Below are positions 43,556 through 52,916 of a DNA stretch of 64,000 bases, piece after piece. A model generated the notes under the pieces. The model was not told where the DNA came from, did no database searches, and saw nothing but the letters and a program-made list of their open reading frames with translations. Every line of letters begins with the position of its first letter. Within the stretch, counting starts at the first letter, position 1. Made by a program: the position numbers and the translations under genes. The DNA is from Lysobacter_K sp043738095 (GTDB lineage: Bacteria; Pseudomonadota; Gammaproteobacteria; Xanthomonadales; Xanthomonadaceae), in assembly GCA_043738095.1 (NCBI GenBank), contig JAYSZI010000019.1, positions 46,150 to 110,149 of the forward strand, read 5' to 3'.

Positions 43556-44896
43556 TCAATCGCAGGGGATTCGGGACTGCTGTATTTCAGGGGGGGCATT
43601 GGCGTCGCCCGGCGCCTTGCGCACCCGGGCGCGACCGGCGCGGAGTACGAGCAACTCGCCCTCGCGTTGTGCGATCGCGACCCCCGTTGTCAACGATTCG
43701 GGTGGAGTCAATCGTCTAGGTTGAACAGCTACGCCTTTGAAGGCGGCCGCAGATGATTTGCCGGTAAGCACGAACAGGTCGTTGTTAATCCAATCCGGCG
43801 AGTCGGACCAAGGCCAACCCCCTAGGGGCTTCCACCAACGCCGATCAGTACCGCGATTCCGTTCATCAACCCAAGCAACAGCTACCGATTCACCGCATTG
43901 GGTAGCTGAGATCGAGAGGCCAGCTAACTGGTCGACCCGATGTTCCGAGAGCGCGATCGAGGGCCCCCAGGTGCTATTTTGCTCACGGCTGGCCAGCAAC
44001 TTCGTTGCACCGTAAACGGCAATGGGTGCATCAAGTTGGCCGGCAACGGCTACGGCAGCTATGTTTCCAAAGGGCTTTGCGTTGACGGCGCTATAAGGCC
44101 GCCAACTGCGGCCTCCATCCGCGCTCCACGATGCATGGACTTGGCCCATCGAAGAGACCGCCTCGCTCCCTGTGCTTTCGTCCCAGCGCTTTCCTAGCGA
44201 ATTGCTCGCCCAAACAGCGAGTAGCTGTTCGCCCTTGCCCCGAAGCAACCTCGGCTGAGGATTTACCGATGCCTGAGGCGCTAGCGGCGCAACGACTTGA
44301 GCGTCTTCGCCGGTACTCGTCCAGCGCAGGCTATAAACGTTCTGCACTGGACTGCGGCGATCAGCGGTCAGGAACAGCACGACGATAGCGTCGCCCACCG
44401 CGGTGGCGTCGAACGTGTCAGCAATGGCGGCATCCGACCCCAGGAGGTCGCCCTGGTCGTCGGCAGGGCCACCATTGGCAGGCAATATCCAATGATGCAG
44501 ACGTGCACCTGCGATGACGTGCACGCCATTCTGGGACGCTACAACTTGCGGTTTGCCGATGCGGCCGTCGGCGACAACGATCGGTGGTCCCCACCGCAAA
44601 GGATTCCCATCGCCGCGCCGATAAAGGATGCGGCTATGCCGACGGCGACCACCATAGAGCCCAGTGGTTTCGCTCCAGACCAGATGTAGGCTGCCGTCGA
44701 TCCCTGCGGCGAAATCGAACCCCCCGATTTCATCTTCACTTTTCAGGCCTGATTCGGCCGTCAATGAAATCGCTGAGGGCGAGGTAACCTCAAGCGCGGG
44801 ACTCTGTCCACACCCACTCGCGAGCAAGCCAAGCACCGCGGTGGAGAACACCGCCTTCCTTGGCGTGACCAATAGGCACCTCATCCGTGACGCCAT
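43556..44896 (-). CDS. Lipoprotein with BNR/sialidase-like propeller
   Basis: The product is about 446 residues from the ATG at 44896; starts at 44884 (ATG) and 44920 (GTG) are also possible and none has an ideal ribosome binding site. A lipobox (GLLASGC) anchors it. The mature protein has a repeating propeller pattern with an Asp-box (SADGGRSWRPYSA) and similar blades (IDGSLHLVWSE, LLAVWASN, VAVAWVDERN). Sialidase catalytic arginines cannot be confirmed, so I call it propeller-like only. It lies 78 bases upstream of the lipase-like gene on the same strand. Confidence 0.75.
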   Translation of the reverse strand: MASRMRCLLVTPRKAVFSTAVLGLLASGCGQSPALEVTSPSAISLTAESGLKSEDEIGGFDFAAGIDGSLHLVWSETTGLYGGRRRHSRILYRRGDGNPLRWGPPIVVADGRIGKPQVVASQNGVHVIAGARLHHWILPANGGPADDQGDLLGSDAAIADTFDATAVGDAIVVLFLTADRRSPVQNVYSLRWTSTGEDAQVVAPLAPQASVNPQPRLLRGKGEQLLAVWASNSLGKRWDESTGSEAVSSMGQVHASWSADGGRSWRPYSAVNAKPFGNIAAVAVAGQLDAPIAVYGATKLLASREQNSTWGPSIALSEHRVDQLAGLSISATQCGESVAVAWVDERNRGTDRRWWKPLGGWPWSDSPDWINNDLFVLTGKSSAAAFKGVAVQPRRLTPPESLTTGVAIAQREGELLVLRAGRARVRKAPGDANAPPEIQQSRIPCD

Positions 44897-45289
44897 CCCC
44901 TTCTGCCGGCAAAGAGTCACTACTTTGACGCTCGCCTGTCAAGCACCGCCCATCCGAAGCGGCTTATGCAGTAGCGTTCTAAACACGGACGTCCATGCAA
45001 AGGTCTGGCTGGAATACTCCGCCTTCAATGTCGCTGACATACCTTGAGGTTTTCCCGCGATGGCTAGGCTCCCTCTACTCCGAATCACGCGTAAGCCGCG
45101 CCTGCGGCCTAGTCTCCTAGTCCGCGGGTCGAAGTTCCTAATGCGGCAAACCACGGAAACCCTTCCGATTTCACCGCCAATGTTCGCTGGATTGCTCCGG
45201 CTCTATGGTGTCCGAAAAATCATGGATGGCTAGGTTGTGCCGCGCTGTCATGTCTGAAAGTCGGGCCGTAGCGACCCAGGCGAACTCGC
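44897..45289. other. Intergenic region without a supported gene
   Basis: This 393-base region separates two minus-strand genes. No tRNA-like cloverleaf, hairpin or frame with a ribosome binding site holds up. It should include the promoter of the propeller lipoprotein gene and the end of the histidine kinase transcript. Confidence 0.45.
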
Positions 45290-47626
45290 TCAGTGCTGCA
45301 AGCTGCGTGCGTTGGCGATGCTGGACAGCAATTCGTCGAGGCGCTCCGCGTCGACGGGCTTGGTCAGGTGGTGGTCGAAACCTTGCTTCATCGCATGGTT
45401 GACGTCGCTCTGCATCCCCCATCCAGTGAGTGCGATGAGGACCGCCGATCGTGTGCTCACCTGACCGCGCAGTTGTCGGGCAACCTCGTAGCCATCCATG
45501 CCGGGCATGCCGATGTCCAGAAGGATCACATCCGGACCCATGGATGATGCGGCCAGTAGCGCATCCCGGCCGCTGTACTCGCAGTGCACGGTATTTCCGC
45601 CCAACTGCAGCAACAACGCGAGGGTGTTCGCCGCATCAACGTTATCGTCCACAACCAGGATGCTGAGGTCCGATCGGGAAGTTGTCCGAGTGGTAACGCG
45701 GATAGTGTCAAGGATTAAGTCATCCCTGCTTGGGGCGAGCGGCAAAGCAATTGTGAACGTACTGCCATGGCCGAGTCCTTCGCTCTGCGCGGTCACCGAA
45801 CCGCCATGGAGGGTGATCAGGCGCCGTGCAAGCGCAAGCCCAACGCCTAATCCACCGTCCGCTTGGTCTCGAATCTTTCCGGCCCGCGTGAACAACTCGA
45901 ATATCGAGCCGATGCTTTCCGGGGCAAGGCCCACGCCATTGTCTCGCACGTACACCACAGCGGTATCGCTTTGTTCCCGGACAGAAAGTTCGATGTGTCC
46001 CCCGTTGTCCGTGTACTTTGCGGCGTTGTTGAGCAGGTTGCTGATAACTTGTGCAACGCGAGTTCGATCTGCGTTCAGCCATACCGGCTGAGTCGGCAGC
46101 GACACAACAATCGTATGATTGGCCGCGTCGATCACAGGACGACTGACCTCTAACGATGACTCTACAATCTCCCGCAAGTCCACGCGCTCTTCGCGCAATT
46201 GAACCTTGCCGGTGCTGATCCGTGACACGTCCAGCAGATCGTCGATCAGCCGGACCATGTGTCTAACCTGACGTTCGATGATCCTGCGCACCTGGCCGGC
46301 TACTTCCACGGATGGCGCCTGCCCGAGAACTGCCAGTCCGGTGCGGATTGGCGCAAGGGGATTGCGCAATTCGTGCGCGAGCGTTGCCAGGAATTCATCC
46401 TTGCGTCGATCCTGTTCGCGCAACTGCTCGTACAGGTGCTTGCGCTCGGTCTGATCCACGCCTTGGACGAAGATACCGGTTGTTCGCCCGGCGCTATCGC
46501 GCAAAGGCTGATACAAGAAGTCGACCGAGCGTTCCTCGGGCTGCCCTCCGCCACGATCCAGCATCACTGGCACCCCGGTGCCAACATGCGGCTGTCCACT
46601 GGCATAAACCCCTTGCAGGAGGCTGACAAACCCCTGGGTAACTACCTCGGGCAGGGCTTCTCGTAACGGCTTGCCAACGATGTTGCTCCGGCCGACAAGA
46701 TCGAGGTACGCCTGGTTTGCGCGCTCAAACACCAGATCCGGCCCCACCAGAACGCATGCGAAGGTTGGGGACTGCTCAAACAGATCCGCGAGGCGTTCGC
46801 GCTCGCCTTCGGCTGCGCGAAGTCGCTGGTGGTGAATGGCTTCAGCCTGCTTGCGATGGCTTATGTCCTGGAATGTCACGATTGCGCCTGCCGGCTGGCC
46901 ATTGATCAGCACCGGCGAGACGCCATAGGCGACCGGAACCGAATACCCTTGTTTGTGCCAGAAGACGTCATCCTCAATTCGGTCCGTTTTACCGGCCTTA
47001 GCGGCGAGCGCGATGGGACACTCTGTGATCGGATGAGGCCGCCCATCTGGATGCGTGTGATGGACGATGTCGTGCAGGCCGCGGCCGATTAGTTCGGACG
47101 CTTGGTATCCCAGCATCGTGGCGCCCGCCGGATTGATGTAGGTGCAGTGGCTGTCTGGGGCCATGACGTAGAGCCCATCGGCGGCACTGTCGCAGATGGC
47201 ACGCAGATAGTCATGACGCTGATGTGGAAGTTCGTGCGCCTGGGTCGCTCGATCCAGAGCTAACAGGGTTCCTTCGTAGCCCTGGAGAAGTCCAGCCTCG
47301 TCGTACTGTGGATCACCGGTGAGCAGAACGTCCCGGTCAAATCCATTGCGATCACGTAACCGAAACCGAAGTGCGACCACGTCCCGAGCCTGCACCTGCG
47401 TGACCCAGTGTTCTTGTGTGGCCTGCCTGTCCTGTGGATGTACCACATCCAACCAGCCGTCCCCGCCGACGCCCCCATTGGGTTGCCCAGTAAGCGCGTA
47501 CCAGTCGCGCGATACAAACGTCCAGTTGGCGGCCTCATCAGATAGCCAGACAATGAGCCAGGATGCGTTAGCGAATCCAGGGGCCGGCCCCTGGTCGATA
47601 CGTCCGTGTGGAAGCTTTGAGCTCAT
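45290..47626 (-). CDS. Hybrid sensor histidine kinase (three PAS, REC)
   Basis: The product is 778 residues with no membrane helix, so cytoplasmic. Three PAS-like domains lie around 20-125, 140-255 and 280-395. HisKA follows with His418 (LATLAHELRNPLAP), then the ATPase domain: N-box LLNNAAKYTD (531-540), G1 DNGVGL and G2 GGLGVGLAL. A receiver domain ends the chain, with Asp704 (VILLDIGMPGMDG) and a later LTKPVD lysine. All phosphotransfer residues look intact. GAGGAGG lies about 11 bases before the ATG. No response regulator gene is adjacent, so its output partner is elsewhere or is its own receiver domain. Confidence 0.92.
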   Translation of the reverse strand: MSSKLPHGRIDQGPAPGFANASWLIVWLSDEAANWTFVSRDWYALTGQPNGGVGGDGWLDVVHPQDRQATQEHWVTQVQARDVVALRFRLRDRNGFDRDVLLTGDPQYDEAGLLQGYEGTLLALDRATQAHELPHQRHDYLRAICDSAADGLYVMAPDSHCTYINPAGATMLGYQASELIGRGLHDIVHHTHPDGRPHPITECPIALAAKAGKTDRIEDDVFWHKQGYSVPVAYGVSPVLINGQPAGAIVTFQDISHRKQAEAIHHQRLRAAEGERERLADLFEQSPTFACVLVGPDLVFERANQAYLDLVGRSNIVGKPLREALPEVVTQGFVSLLQGVYASGQPHVGTGVPVMLDRGGGQPEERSVDFLYQPLRDSAGRTTGIFVQGVDQTERKHLYEQLREQDRRKDEFLATLAHELRNPLAPIRTGLAVLGQAPSVEVAGQVRRIIERQVRHMVRLIDDLLDVSRISTGKVQLREERVDLREIVESSLEVSRPVIDAANHTIVVSLPTQPVWLNADRTRVAQVISNLLNNAAKYTDNGGHIELSVREQSDTAVVYVRDNGVGLAPESIGSIFELFTRAGKIRDQADGGLGVGLALARRLITLHGGSVTAQSEGLGHGSTFTIALPLAPSRDDLILDTIRVTTRTTSRSDLSILVVDDNVDAANTLALLLQLGGNTVHCEYSGRDALLAASSMGPDVILLDIGMPGMDGYEVARQLRGQVSTRSAVLIALTGWGMQSDVNHAMKQGFDHHLTKPVDAERLDELLSSIANARSLQH

Positions 47627-48101
47627 GTCGGTGTCTATGCCTCCTCGTCACCCGAGCGCGTCTACGCCGGAAATGACCGCGACTGGGCCGCGTTGAACCC
47701 AGGAGAAAATAGCGTGTCTTGACAAATAACTATATCTGCTTGATTTACGCATGTAAAAACAGGGTTGCCCGCCATGCGCCGTGACAAACGCAGGCATTTT
47801 TGCGCTCCATCGAGCGCCTCCCTGCGGGATCGTCCCCCACCTTATCGAGTCGGAAAAATCAACCGACTCGTCTGATCGACGCTGCCCGCGACTACTGCAC
47901 GATTTGCTCCACTTGGCAGGTCCCCTGGCGCCGTCGTTGGCACCGCGCGCCGCACGCTTGAAGCAACCCCAACCCTGTGCCACACGCGCGTACCTAACTG
48001 CAAATGTAGTGAGAGAATATTGCCCGTGAAAATGCGAAAGGCCCTGATAGTCATGCGGAACCTGACCAGGTATGTGGATTTCGCTGTGCTTCGTAGCAAA
48101 A
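47627..48101. other. 475-base gap with a short repeat
   Basis: No gene is supported. The 30-base stretch at 47892-47921 matches 48311-48340 (inside the downstream-strand gene) with three mismatches, hinting at a small duplication. The left part should include the histidine kinase promoter. Confidence 0.45.
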
Positions 48102-48123
48102 GAGGCCGCCCCAAGGCGGCCTC
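48102..48123 (-). terminator. Rho-independent terminator of the 160-residue protein gene
   Basis: On the minus strand GAGGCCGCC, loop TTGG and GGCGGCCTC form a perfect 9-bp stem, followed at once by TTTT. It lies 56 bases after the stop at 48179. Confidence 0.85.
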
Positions 48124-48178
48124 GTAGATTCCTGCAGTCGTCGCCTCAACCTGGGGAAAGGCCGGTGGCGAGCAGCAA

Positions 48179-48661
48179 TCAGCGCCGAGCGGAAGTCATC
48201 CGCCCGAGGACTAGGGCCATGGCCAGCCCGCCCAGCGATTTCACCAGCACCGGATTCTCTGCGTAGAACCGACTCATCTGCCCGACGATACCGGGGTCGG
48301 CCTCCTGCGCCTGCTGCGCGATTTGCTCCACTTGGCCGGTGGAAAGCTGGGTTGCGTCTTCGGGGCTGCCATTGACGCCCGCCTGCCTCAGCGCTGGCTG
48401 CGCTGCGCCGCCGAGGCCGCCCAGCAGCGCGCCGAGGATCCCGTTCTTTTGCTGACCGTCCGCCTGTCCGAAAAGCTGCGCAATCATCTGCGCGAACGGG
48501 GGCGTTTTGTCGGAGTTGAACGCATCCTGCAGGCCCTCGCTCAATACTTCAGGCGGCGCGGATTTCGCAATCTGCTGGAATTGTTCCTGCGCCTCGGGCG
48601 GCGGCAGTTCATTTCCCTTGTTCGAGAGCTGCTGGATCAGAGCTTGTACTTCGTTGTTCAT
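48179..48661 (-). CDS. Gln/Gly-rich protein with one C-terminal helix, unknown
   Basis: The product is 160 residues from the ATG at 48661, with AGAGGAC eight bases upstream. The N-terminal half is helical and Gln-rich (MNNEVQALIQQLSNKGNEL); the middle has a glycine run (GILGALLGGLGGAAQPALRQ); the end is a hydrophobic helix (NPVLVKSLGGLAMALVLGRM). It may sit at a membrane by its C-terminus. It is loosely reminiscent of YidB/DUF937-type proteins, but I cannot place it with confidence. Confidence 0.7.
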   Translation of the reverse strand: MNNEVQALIQQLSNKGNELPPPEAQEQFQQIAKSAPPEVLSEGLQDAFNSDKTPPFAQMIAQLFGQADGQQKNGILGALLGGLGGAAQPALRQAGVNGSPEDATQLSTGQVEQIAQQAQEADPGIVGQMSRFYAENPVLVKSLGGLAMALVLGRMTSARR

Positions 48662-48871
48662 GTTTTGTCCTCTTCGGCCGCCATGGTGGGCGCACAGCAT
48701 TCAGTGGCGCGCGTGCAGGGGGTGCGAACGTAAGCGTCTGCACAGCGTGGAATGAAAACTTATGGGCACCGATTTTTGCCAGCCCACTCCGGCGGTCAAT
48801 GAGCCCCACTCATCATCGGTACTTCACGACCCAGCGGGTTCCCTATGCGGCGCAACGCCCCCCACTAACTC

Positions 48872-50140
48872 ATGGATACATGGAAGATGAAAGACGCTTT
48901 TGGACTGAAGAATGGATTCAATCTTGGCTTGCTGTGCGCCTCTGTCGTGCTCTGCACAGCGCCGCCCGCATCCCATGCCGGTCTTCGCGCAGATGATGTC
49001 AAGCCAGGTTCGCGTCAGGAGGCTATCGCCGCTGACGCCAAAGCGTACTCGTCGGCAAGTGGCCTGACCTTGGCGCAAGCCCATATCCGCATGCGCACGG
49101 CAGACAAAATGGGAGAGCCACTCGCTCACATCCGAAAGAAATTCAGCGAGCGATTGGCCGGAATTTATTTCGAGGACGCCCCTCGTTTCAAGGTTTTGGT
49201 GCGCCTGACCGGACATAAGCCCGTAGCGCCCACGAGTCTCAAACTCGATGGCGTGAAAGTGCCCGTCGAATTTATCACCGGTGCCCGCTCAACCCTTGAT
49301 GTTCTGGTGACCTCGATCAGCGCTAAGACACAGGACTTGGTGACTATGGTCCCCGGGTTAGACGGGGTGGGGACGGACGAGCGCACCGGCGAAATTGTCC
49401 TCAACGTATTCGCCGAAGGGTCCGACCGCAAAGCCTTGGCCACTTTGAACCCGGACGTTGAGCAACTCCTTGGGCATCCCGCTCGTATCGACTTTGAAGA
49501 CTATCCAGCGATGGACGCCGATGTGCGCGGTGGGGCCAAGATCACCTCCAGCAGCGGCTCTTACTGCACGTCAGGTTTTGTGGTGAAGAACACGTCCGGC
49601 ACCACGGGCGTCCTGACTGCCGCGCATTGCGAAGGGATGAACACTTACTACAACCCAAGCGGAACCACCCACCCCTTGGATATTGCTGTCGGGGAGGTCA
49701 AGGACAGCGACCAGGACGTTGAAGTACACACCTCGTCGGCGGTAGAGCGCGCGGAGTTTTACGCCGACTCCACCGCAGCGGCGCGCACGCTCACGGGCAG
49801 AAGACTTCGCTCGAGCACTGCTGTTGGCGATCAGGTTTGCCACCGCGGTGAGACCACCGGCTACAGCTGCGGGACGGTGGAGTTGACCAACTACGCCCCG
49901 ACTTATGCAGGCGCGTGCGGCACACAGACCTGTGCACCGGTTTGGGTGAAGGTCCAGGGCGGGCCCACGACCGCGTGCTATCAGGGCGACAGTGGTGGGC
50001 CAGTCTTTGCCTCACAAACTGCCTTCGGACTGCTGAAAGGCACGGCCGCCTCGGGAGCGGGTGCGGGACAATGCTCCTACTTCATCTACATGTCGACGGA
50101 CTACATCTCATCCGGTTGGAGCCTCCTCTATGGGCCGTGA
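48872..50140 (+). CDS. Secreted S1-family serine protease, alpha-lytic-like
   Basis: The product is 422 residues. A signal peptide (LGLLCASVVLCTAPPASHA) is followed by a pro-region of about 180 residues, which the alpha-lytic/streptogrisin group needs for folding. The mature protease has His252 (TGVLTAAHC), Asp282 (SDQDVEVH) and Ser374 (CYQGDSGGPVF) in the right order, with paired cysteines. The pro-region/catalytic break is near residue 220. The ATG at 48887 is an alternative start. Alpha-lytic protease is from Lysobacter, consistent with the host guess. The stop overlaps the next gene's start by 11 bases. Confidence 0.9.
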   Translation: MDTWKMKDAFGLKNGFNLGLLCASVVLCTAPPASHAGLRADDVKPGSRQEAIAADAKAYSSASGLTLAQAHIRMRTADKMGEPLAHIRKKFSERLAGIYFEDAPRFKVLVRLTGHKPVAPTSLKLDGVKVPVEFITGARSTLDVLVTSISAKTQDLVTMVPGLDGVGTDERTGEIVLNVFAEGSDRKALATLNPDVEQLLGHPARIDFEDYPAMDADVRGGAKITSSSGSYCTSGFVVKNTSGTTGVLTAAHCEGMNTYYNPSGTTHPLDIAVGEVKDSDQDVEVHTSSAVERAEFYADSTAAARTLTGRRLRSSTAVGDQVCHRGETTGYSCGTVELTNYAPTYAGACGTQTCAPVWVKVQGGPTTACYQGDSGGPVFASQTAFGLLKGTAASGAGAGQCSYFIYMSTDYISSGWSLLYGP

Positions 50141-50606
50141 CCACCTTGCGCTGGGTGCCCTGCTCGCCCTGACCTTAGCTGGGTGCGCCCCGCCGCAGCC
50201 CACTCCCCCTAGAGCCGTTGATCCGGCCACGAGTGCACGCGCCACCCGCAACGACGCGCCACCCCCACCTTCGCCACCACGTGCGGCAGGGGTGGTGGTT
50301 TCAACCGTCGTCGCTGCGGAGGCCGGCGACGCCGCTGCTCATCGCGGCACTCTAATCATCGACGGTTGCGTGTACCTCAAGGACGCAACGGGAGGCCGGT
50401 TACTGCTGGTCTTTTCCAAGGGAGCGGCAAGTTGGAATAGCCAAGCAGGCGAGCTCATCGTCAACGGCAAGCGCTTCCACCACCAGCAGGCTGTGACAGT
50501 TGGCGGTTCTGAAACGGCCGTAAAGGCCCTACAAGGCCAGTGGGATCCGCCAGAACAGGCCCAATGCACAGCGACCAGAGCGTGGGTCGTCAACGGCATG
50601 GATTAA
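50130..50606 (+). CDS. Lipoprotein coupled to the S1 protease gene
   Basis: The product is 158 residues. The ATG at 50130 lies inside the last codons of the protease gene (stop 50138-50140), with GGAG ten bases upstream, indicating translational coupling. A lipobox (LLALTLAGC) anchors it. A Pro-rich linker follows (PPPPSPPRAAG), and the C-terminal ~80 residues form a small beta domain (TLIIDGCVYLKD, then GGRLLLVFSKGAASW) with two cysteines. No family is recognised. A role as inhibitor or holder of the protease is suggested only by the gene overlap. Confidence 0.75.
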   Translation: MGRDHLALGALLALTLAGCAPPQPTPPRAVDPATSARATRNDAPPPPSPPRAAGVVVSTVVAAEAGDAAAHRGTLIIDGCVYLKDATGGRLLLVFSKGAASWNSQAGELIVNGKRFHHQQAVTVGGSETAVKALQGQWDPPEQAQCTATRAWVVNGMD

Positions 50607-50638
50607 GGCGGGTCGAGCTAGAAGAAAAATCAAACGAA

Positions 50639-50685
50639 AGGGTCAGAGAACGCAATTGTTTTAAGCGGTTATGTTCTCTGACCCT
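50639..50685. repeat. REP-like inverted repeat
   Basis: AGGGTCAGAGAAC (50639-50651) and GTTCTCTGACCCT (50673-50685) are exact reverse complements around a 21-base loop, 33 bases after the lipoprotein stop. The same core word (TCAGAGAAC or its complement) returns near 58320-58560. GGGTCAGAG palindromes are typical of REP elements spread by RAYT transposases in gammaproteobacteria. It could also help end transcription. Confidence 0.65.
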
Positions 50686-50745
50686 AATTGGGCTAGGCAA
50701 AGGGGCTATTTTTTTCGCGACGGAAGCGAGCCCCCGGCCATCCGA

Positions 50746-51801
50746 TCACTGCAACACTTGCCCCACGTCGACGATCTCCACGCCCTGCATCTGTCCGAGC
50801 CAGCTGTCGAACCACGGCTTGTGCGAGGCGCCGACAATCGACAACACGCGCGCCCCGGGCCGTTCGCGGAACGATTCACGGATGTTCGCCACCATGCGCA
50901 GGTTGCGGATTTCCCACCCCGCCACCCACATCTGCGCGTAATCCTGCGGCGACTTCGCCCGCATCGCCGCACCCGCGTTTACGTCCGCGAGCACCTTCAG
51001 ATGCTCTGGGTGGTTGACGTAGCGGTACAGCGGCAACAGGTCGCGTCCCTGCGACAGGGCCTGCTCCTGCTTTTCCCTGGCGTTGAGTTCCGCCCTGCCC
51101 GCCGCCCAAGCCTGCTCGATCGCTTTGCCGAATGCCTGCCTATCCGCTACGTCCATGTTGTCGCCCGTGTGGTTGTCGACGGCATGGACCCGTTGCAGGC
51201 CTAGTCGCGCAGCGAGGCGAGCGCCCATTTGGTAATTCTCGTTGTTGCGCGTTGCGATCTCGTTGAGCATCACCACCAACGCATCGTCCAGGCTATCGCC
51301 CGCACGGCGCTCGGCTTCCTGCAACTGCAGCCATTGCACGTAGGCGGACGCACGGTCGTTCGCCGCCAGGAACAGCGCCGCTAGTCGACGCCGTTGCGCG
51401 GGTACAGGCTGCGCAGGCCATGCCTTGAGCGTCTTGTTCACCTCCGCGATCGCTGCCGGCACGTCCAGCCCCGTCGCGGCCTTCGCCACGTTGGCACCGG
51501 CACAGTAATCACTGCCGTACACGATGGGATGGCGTGCGGCGAGGTCGCACTCTTCTCCCGAAAGCGCTTCGATGGTGATGACGTCGGGCTTGAACGCGGC
51601 CAGCCGGTCCAGCACAGTATCCAGCGACTCGGGTTTGACCTCTTTGGGCATGCCGCTCAGATGCACCGAGCCCAGCACCAGAACCTGCGCGCGCGGTCCG
51701 GCCATCTCCTGGTCTAGCACCGTCAAATCCACCGGCGCCTGCGCCATGGCGGGACCCGCCAGCGCCACCATCCATCCCCACTTCACCCATCGTTTGCCCA
51801 T
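50746..51801 (-). CDS. DUF5694 exported protein
   Basis: The product is 351 residues with a signal peptide (WMVALAGPAMAQA). Family-type blocks are VLVLGSVHLSGMPKE, then TIEALSGEECD, and near the end SIVGASHKPWFDSWL. The His in GSVHLSG, the Glu in IEALSG and the His in GASHKPW resemble the metal-site pattern of TraB/PrgY-type proteins, which DUF5694 seems related to. No function is established. It is convergent with the lipoprotein gene across the REP-like repeat. Confidence 0.82.
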   Translation of the reverse strand: MGKRWVKWGWMVALAGPAMAQAPVDLTVLDQEMAGPRAQVLVLGSVHLSGMPKEVKPESLDTVLDRLAAFKPDVITIEALSGEECDLAARHPIVYGSDYCAGANVAKAATGLDVPAAIAEVNKTLKAWPAQPVPAQRRRLAALFLAANDRASAYVQWLQLQEAERRAGDSLDDALVVMLNEIATRNNENYQMGARLAARLGLQRVHAVDNHTGDNMDVADRQAFGKAIEQAWAAGRAELNAREKQEQALSQGRDLLPLYRYVNHPEHLKVLADVNAGAAMRAKSPQDYAQMWVAGWEIRNLRMVANIRESFRERPGARVLSIVGASHKPWFDSWLGQMQGVEIVDVGQVLQ

Positions 51802-52130
51802 GTACTACTCCCTCGTAAAAACGCCATCGAACGTGCGTACATTCTTGCAAGGCGTGGTCATGTGCACCCGTGGCATTCGACAGGGTGCCTGCGCGATTCG
51901 ACGTCAGTCTCGACAGTGCAACCTGACCTTTTTTTTAGGGTTGGCGATCTAGCCCTGCCCTGTCTAGCTCGATGGAGCTGCTCCCTTTTTGTGCCCGCGT
52001 TTTCGCCGACCCTGTTCTCGCGCGCCGGTACAATCGATCCGCACCTGCAGGCGCGGCCGACCTCGCAGCCGACGGATCGCTTCTCGCTGCATGGTAGGTC
52101 GCTCGCTGCATCTCCATCGAGGAAACGACT
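51802..52130. other. Divergent region with a possible -10 box
   Basis: This 329-base gap holds the promoters of the DUF5694 and NnrU genes. TACAAT at 52029-52034 is a plausible -10 element for the NnrU gene about 100 bases downstream, but no good -35 is seen. No gene is supported. Confidence 0.35.
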
Positions 52131-52916
52131 ATGAAAGCACCGCTCATCGTCTTGAGTACGTGGTTGTTGTTTGCCGGAACCCATTTGTTGCTGGGATTGC
52201 CGTTGCGCGCGCGTCTTGTGCGCAAGCTTGGCGAGCAGCGCTTCGTCGCATTGTTCAGCGCGATCGCAGCCACGACGATGGGTTTGCTCGCGGCCGCGGT
52301 CGCGAGGTTTGGCGATGAGGGCCCGGCGGGGTTTGCGCTCGCTCAAGTTCCAGCGGCGCGCATGCTTCTTGGAGCTGTCGCGTTTCTCGGAATGACGCTC
52401 GCGATCGCCGGACTGATGAACTACATGCGATCGCCAATGGCCTTGTTCCGGACGCAGGTGCACCCACCTTCGGGAATCGAGCGCGTGACCCGACACGCAT
52501 TCTTCATGGGGCTTGCCGTGTTCGCGATCGCCCATGTGGTGCTCGCGCCCACGCTCGCGCTGGCGATCTACTTTGCTGGGTTCGCCGCGCTCGCCGGCGG
52601 TGGCGCGCTGTGGCAGGACCGAAAGTTGATTGGGCGCTACGGCGAAACTTATGTCAGCTACATGCGCGCCACGTCGGCCCTGCCTTTCGTCGCGGTGCTA
52701 CAGCGCCGACAGTCGTTCATCGCGGACGACGATCGCATTGGGCGTCGATTGCTCGTGTCGGTTGCGATCGCCTTGTTGTTGCTCGCGACCCATCGCTGGT
52801 GGTCGGCGTTCAACGGGGCAACATTCGCGGGCGTGATGGCGGTCGGCGGCGCTTGGGTGTCGGCACGGCGTTGGTGGCACTCGCGAGCGGGGCGGAGTGC
52901 AGCGGCGAGTGCCTAG
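52131..52916 (+). CDS. NnrU-family membrane protein
   Basis: The product is 261 residues from the ATG at 52131, with GAGGAAACG just upstream. It has six to seven membrane helices. The NnrU signature is clear: GIERVTRHAFFMGLAVFAIA, then LWQDRKLIGRYGETYVSY. NnrU was named for its requirement in nitric oxide/nitrite metabolism in rhizobia and is distantly related to isoprenylcysteine methyltransferase-type membrane enzymes. No denitrification genes are nearby. About 60 residues extend the C-terminus beyond the usual NnrU length. Confidence 0.85.
   Translation: MKAPLIVLSTWLLFAGTHLLLGLPLRARLVRKLGEQRFVALFSAIAATTMGLLAAAVARFGDEGPAGFALAQVPAARMLLGAVAFLGMTLAIAGLMNYMRSPMALFRTQVHPPSGIERVTRHAFFMGLAVFAIAHVVLAPTLALAIYFAGFAALAGGGALWQDRKLIGRYGETYVSYMRATSALPFVAVLQRRQSFIADDDRIGRRLLVSVAIALLLLATHRWWSAFNGATFAGVMAVGGAWVSARRWWHSRAGRSAAASA

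Noticed and set aside
45115..45160. tRNA-like T-arm (CGGGTCGAAGTTCC)
   Set aside because: No acceptor stem, anticodon arm or CCA end could be folded around it on either strand.
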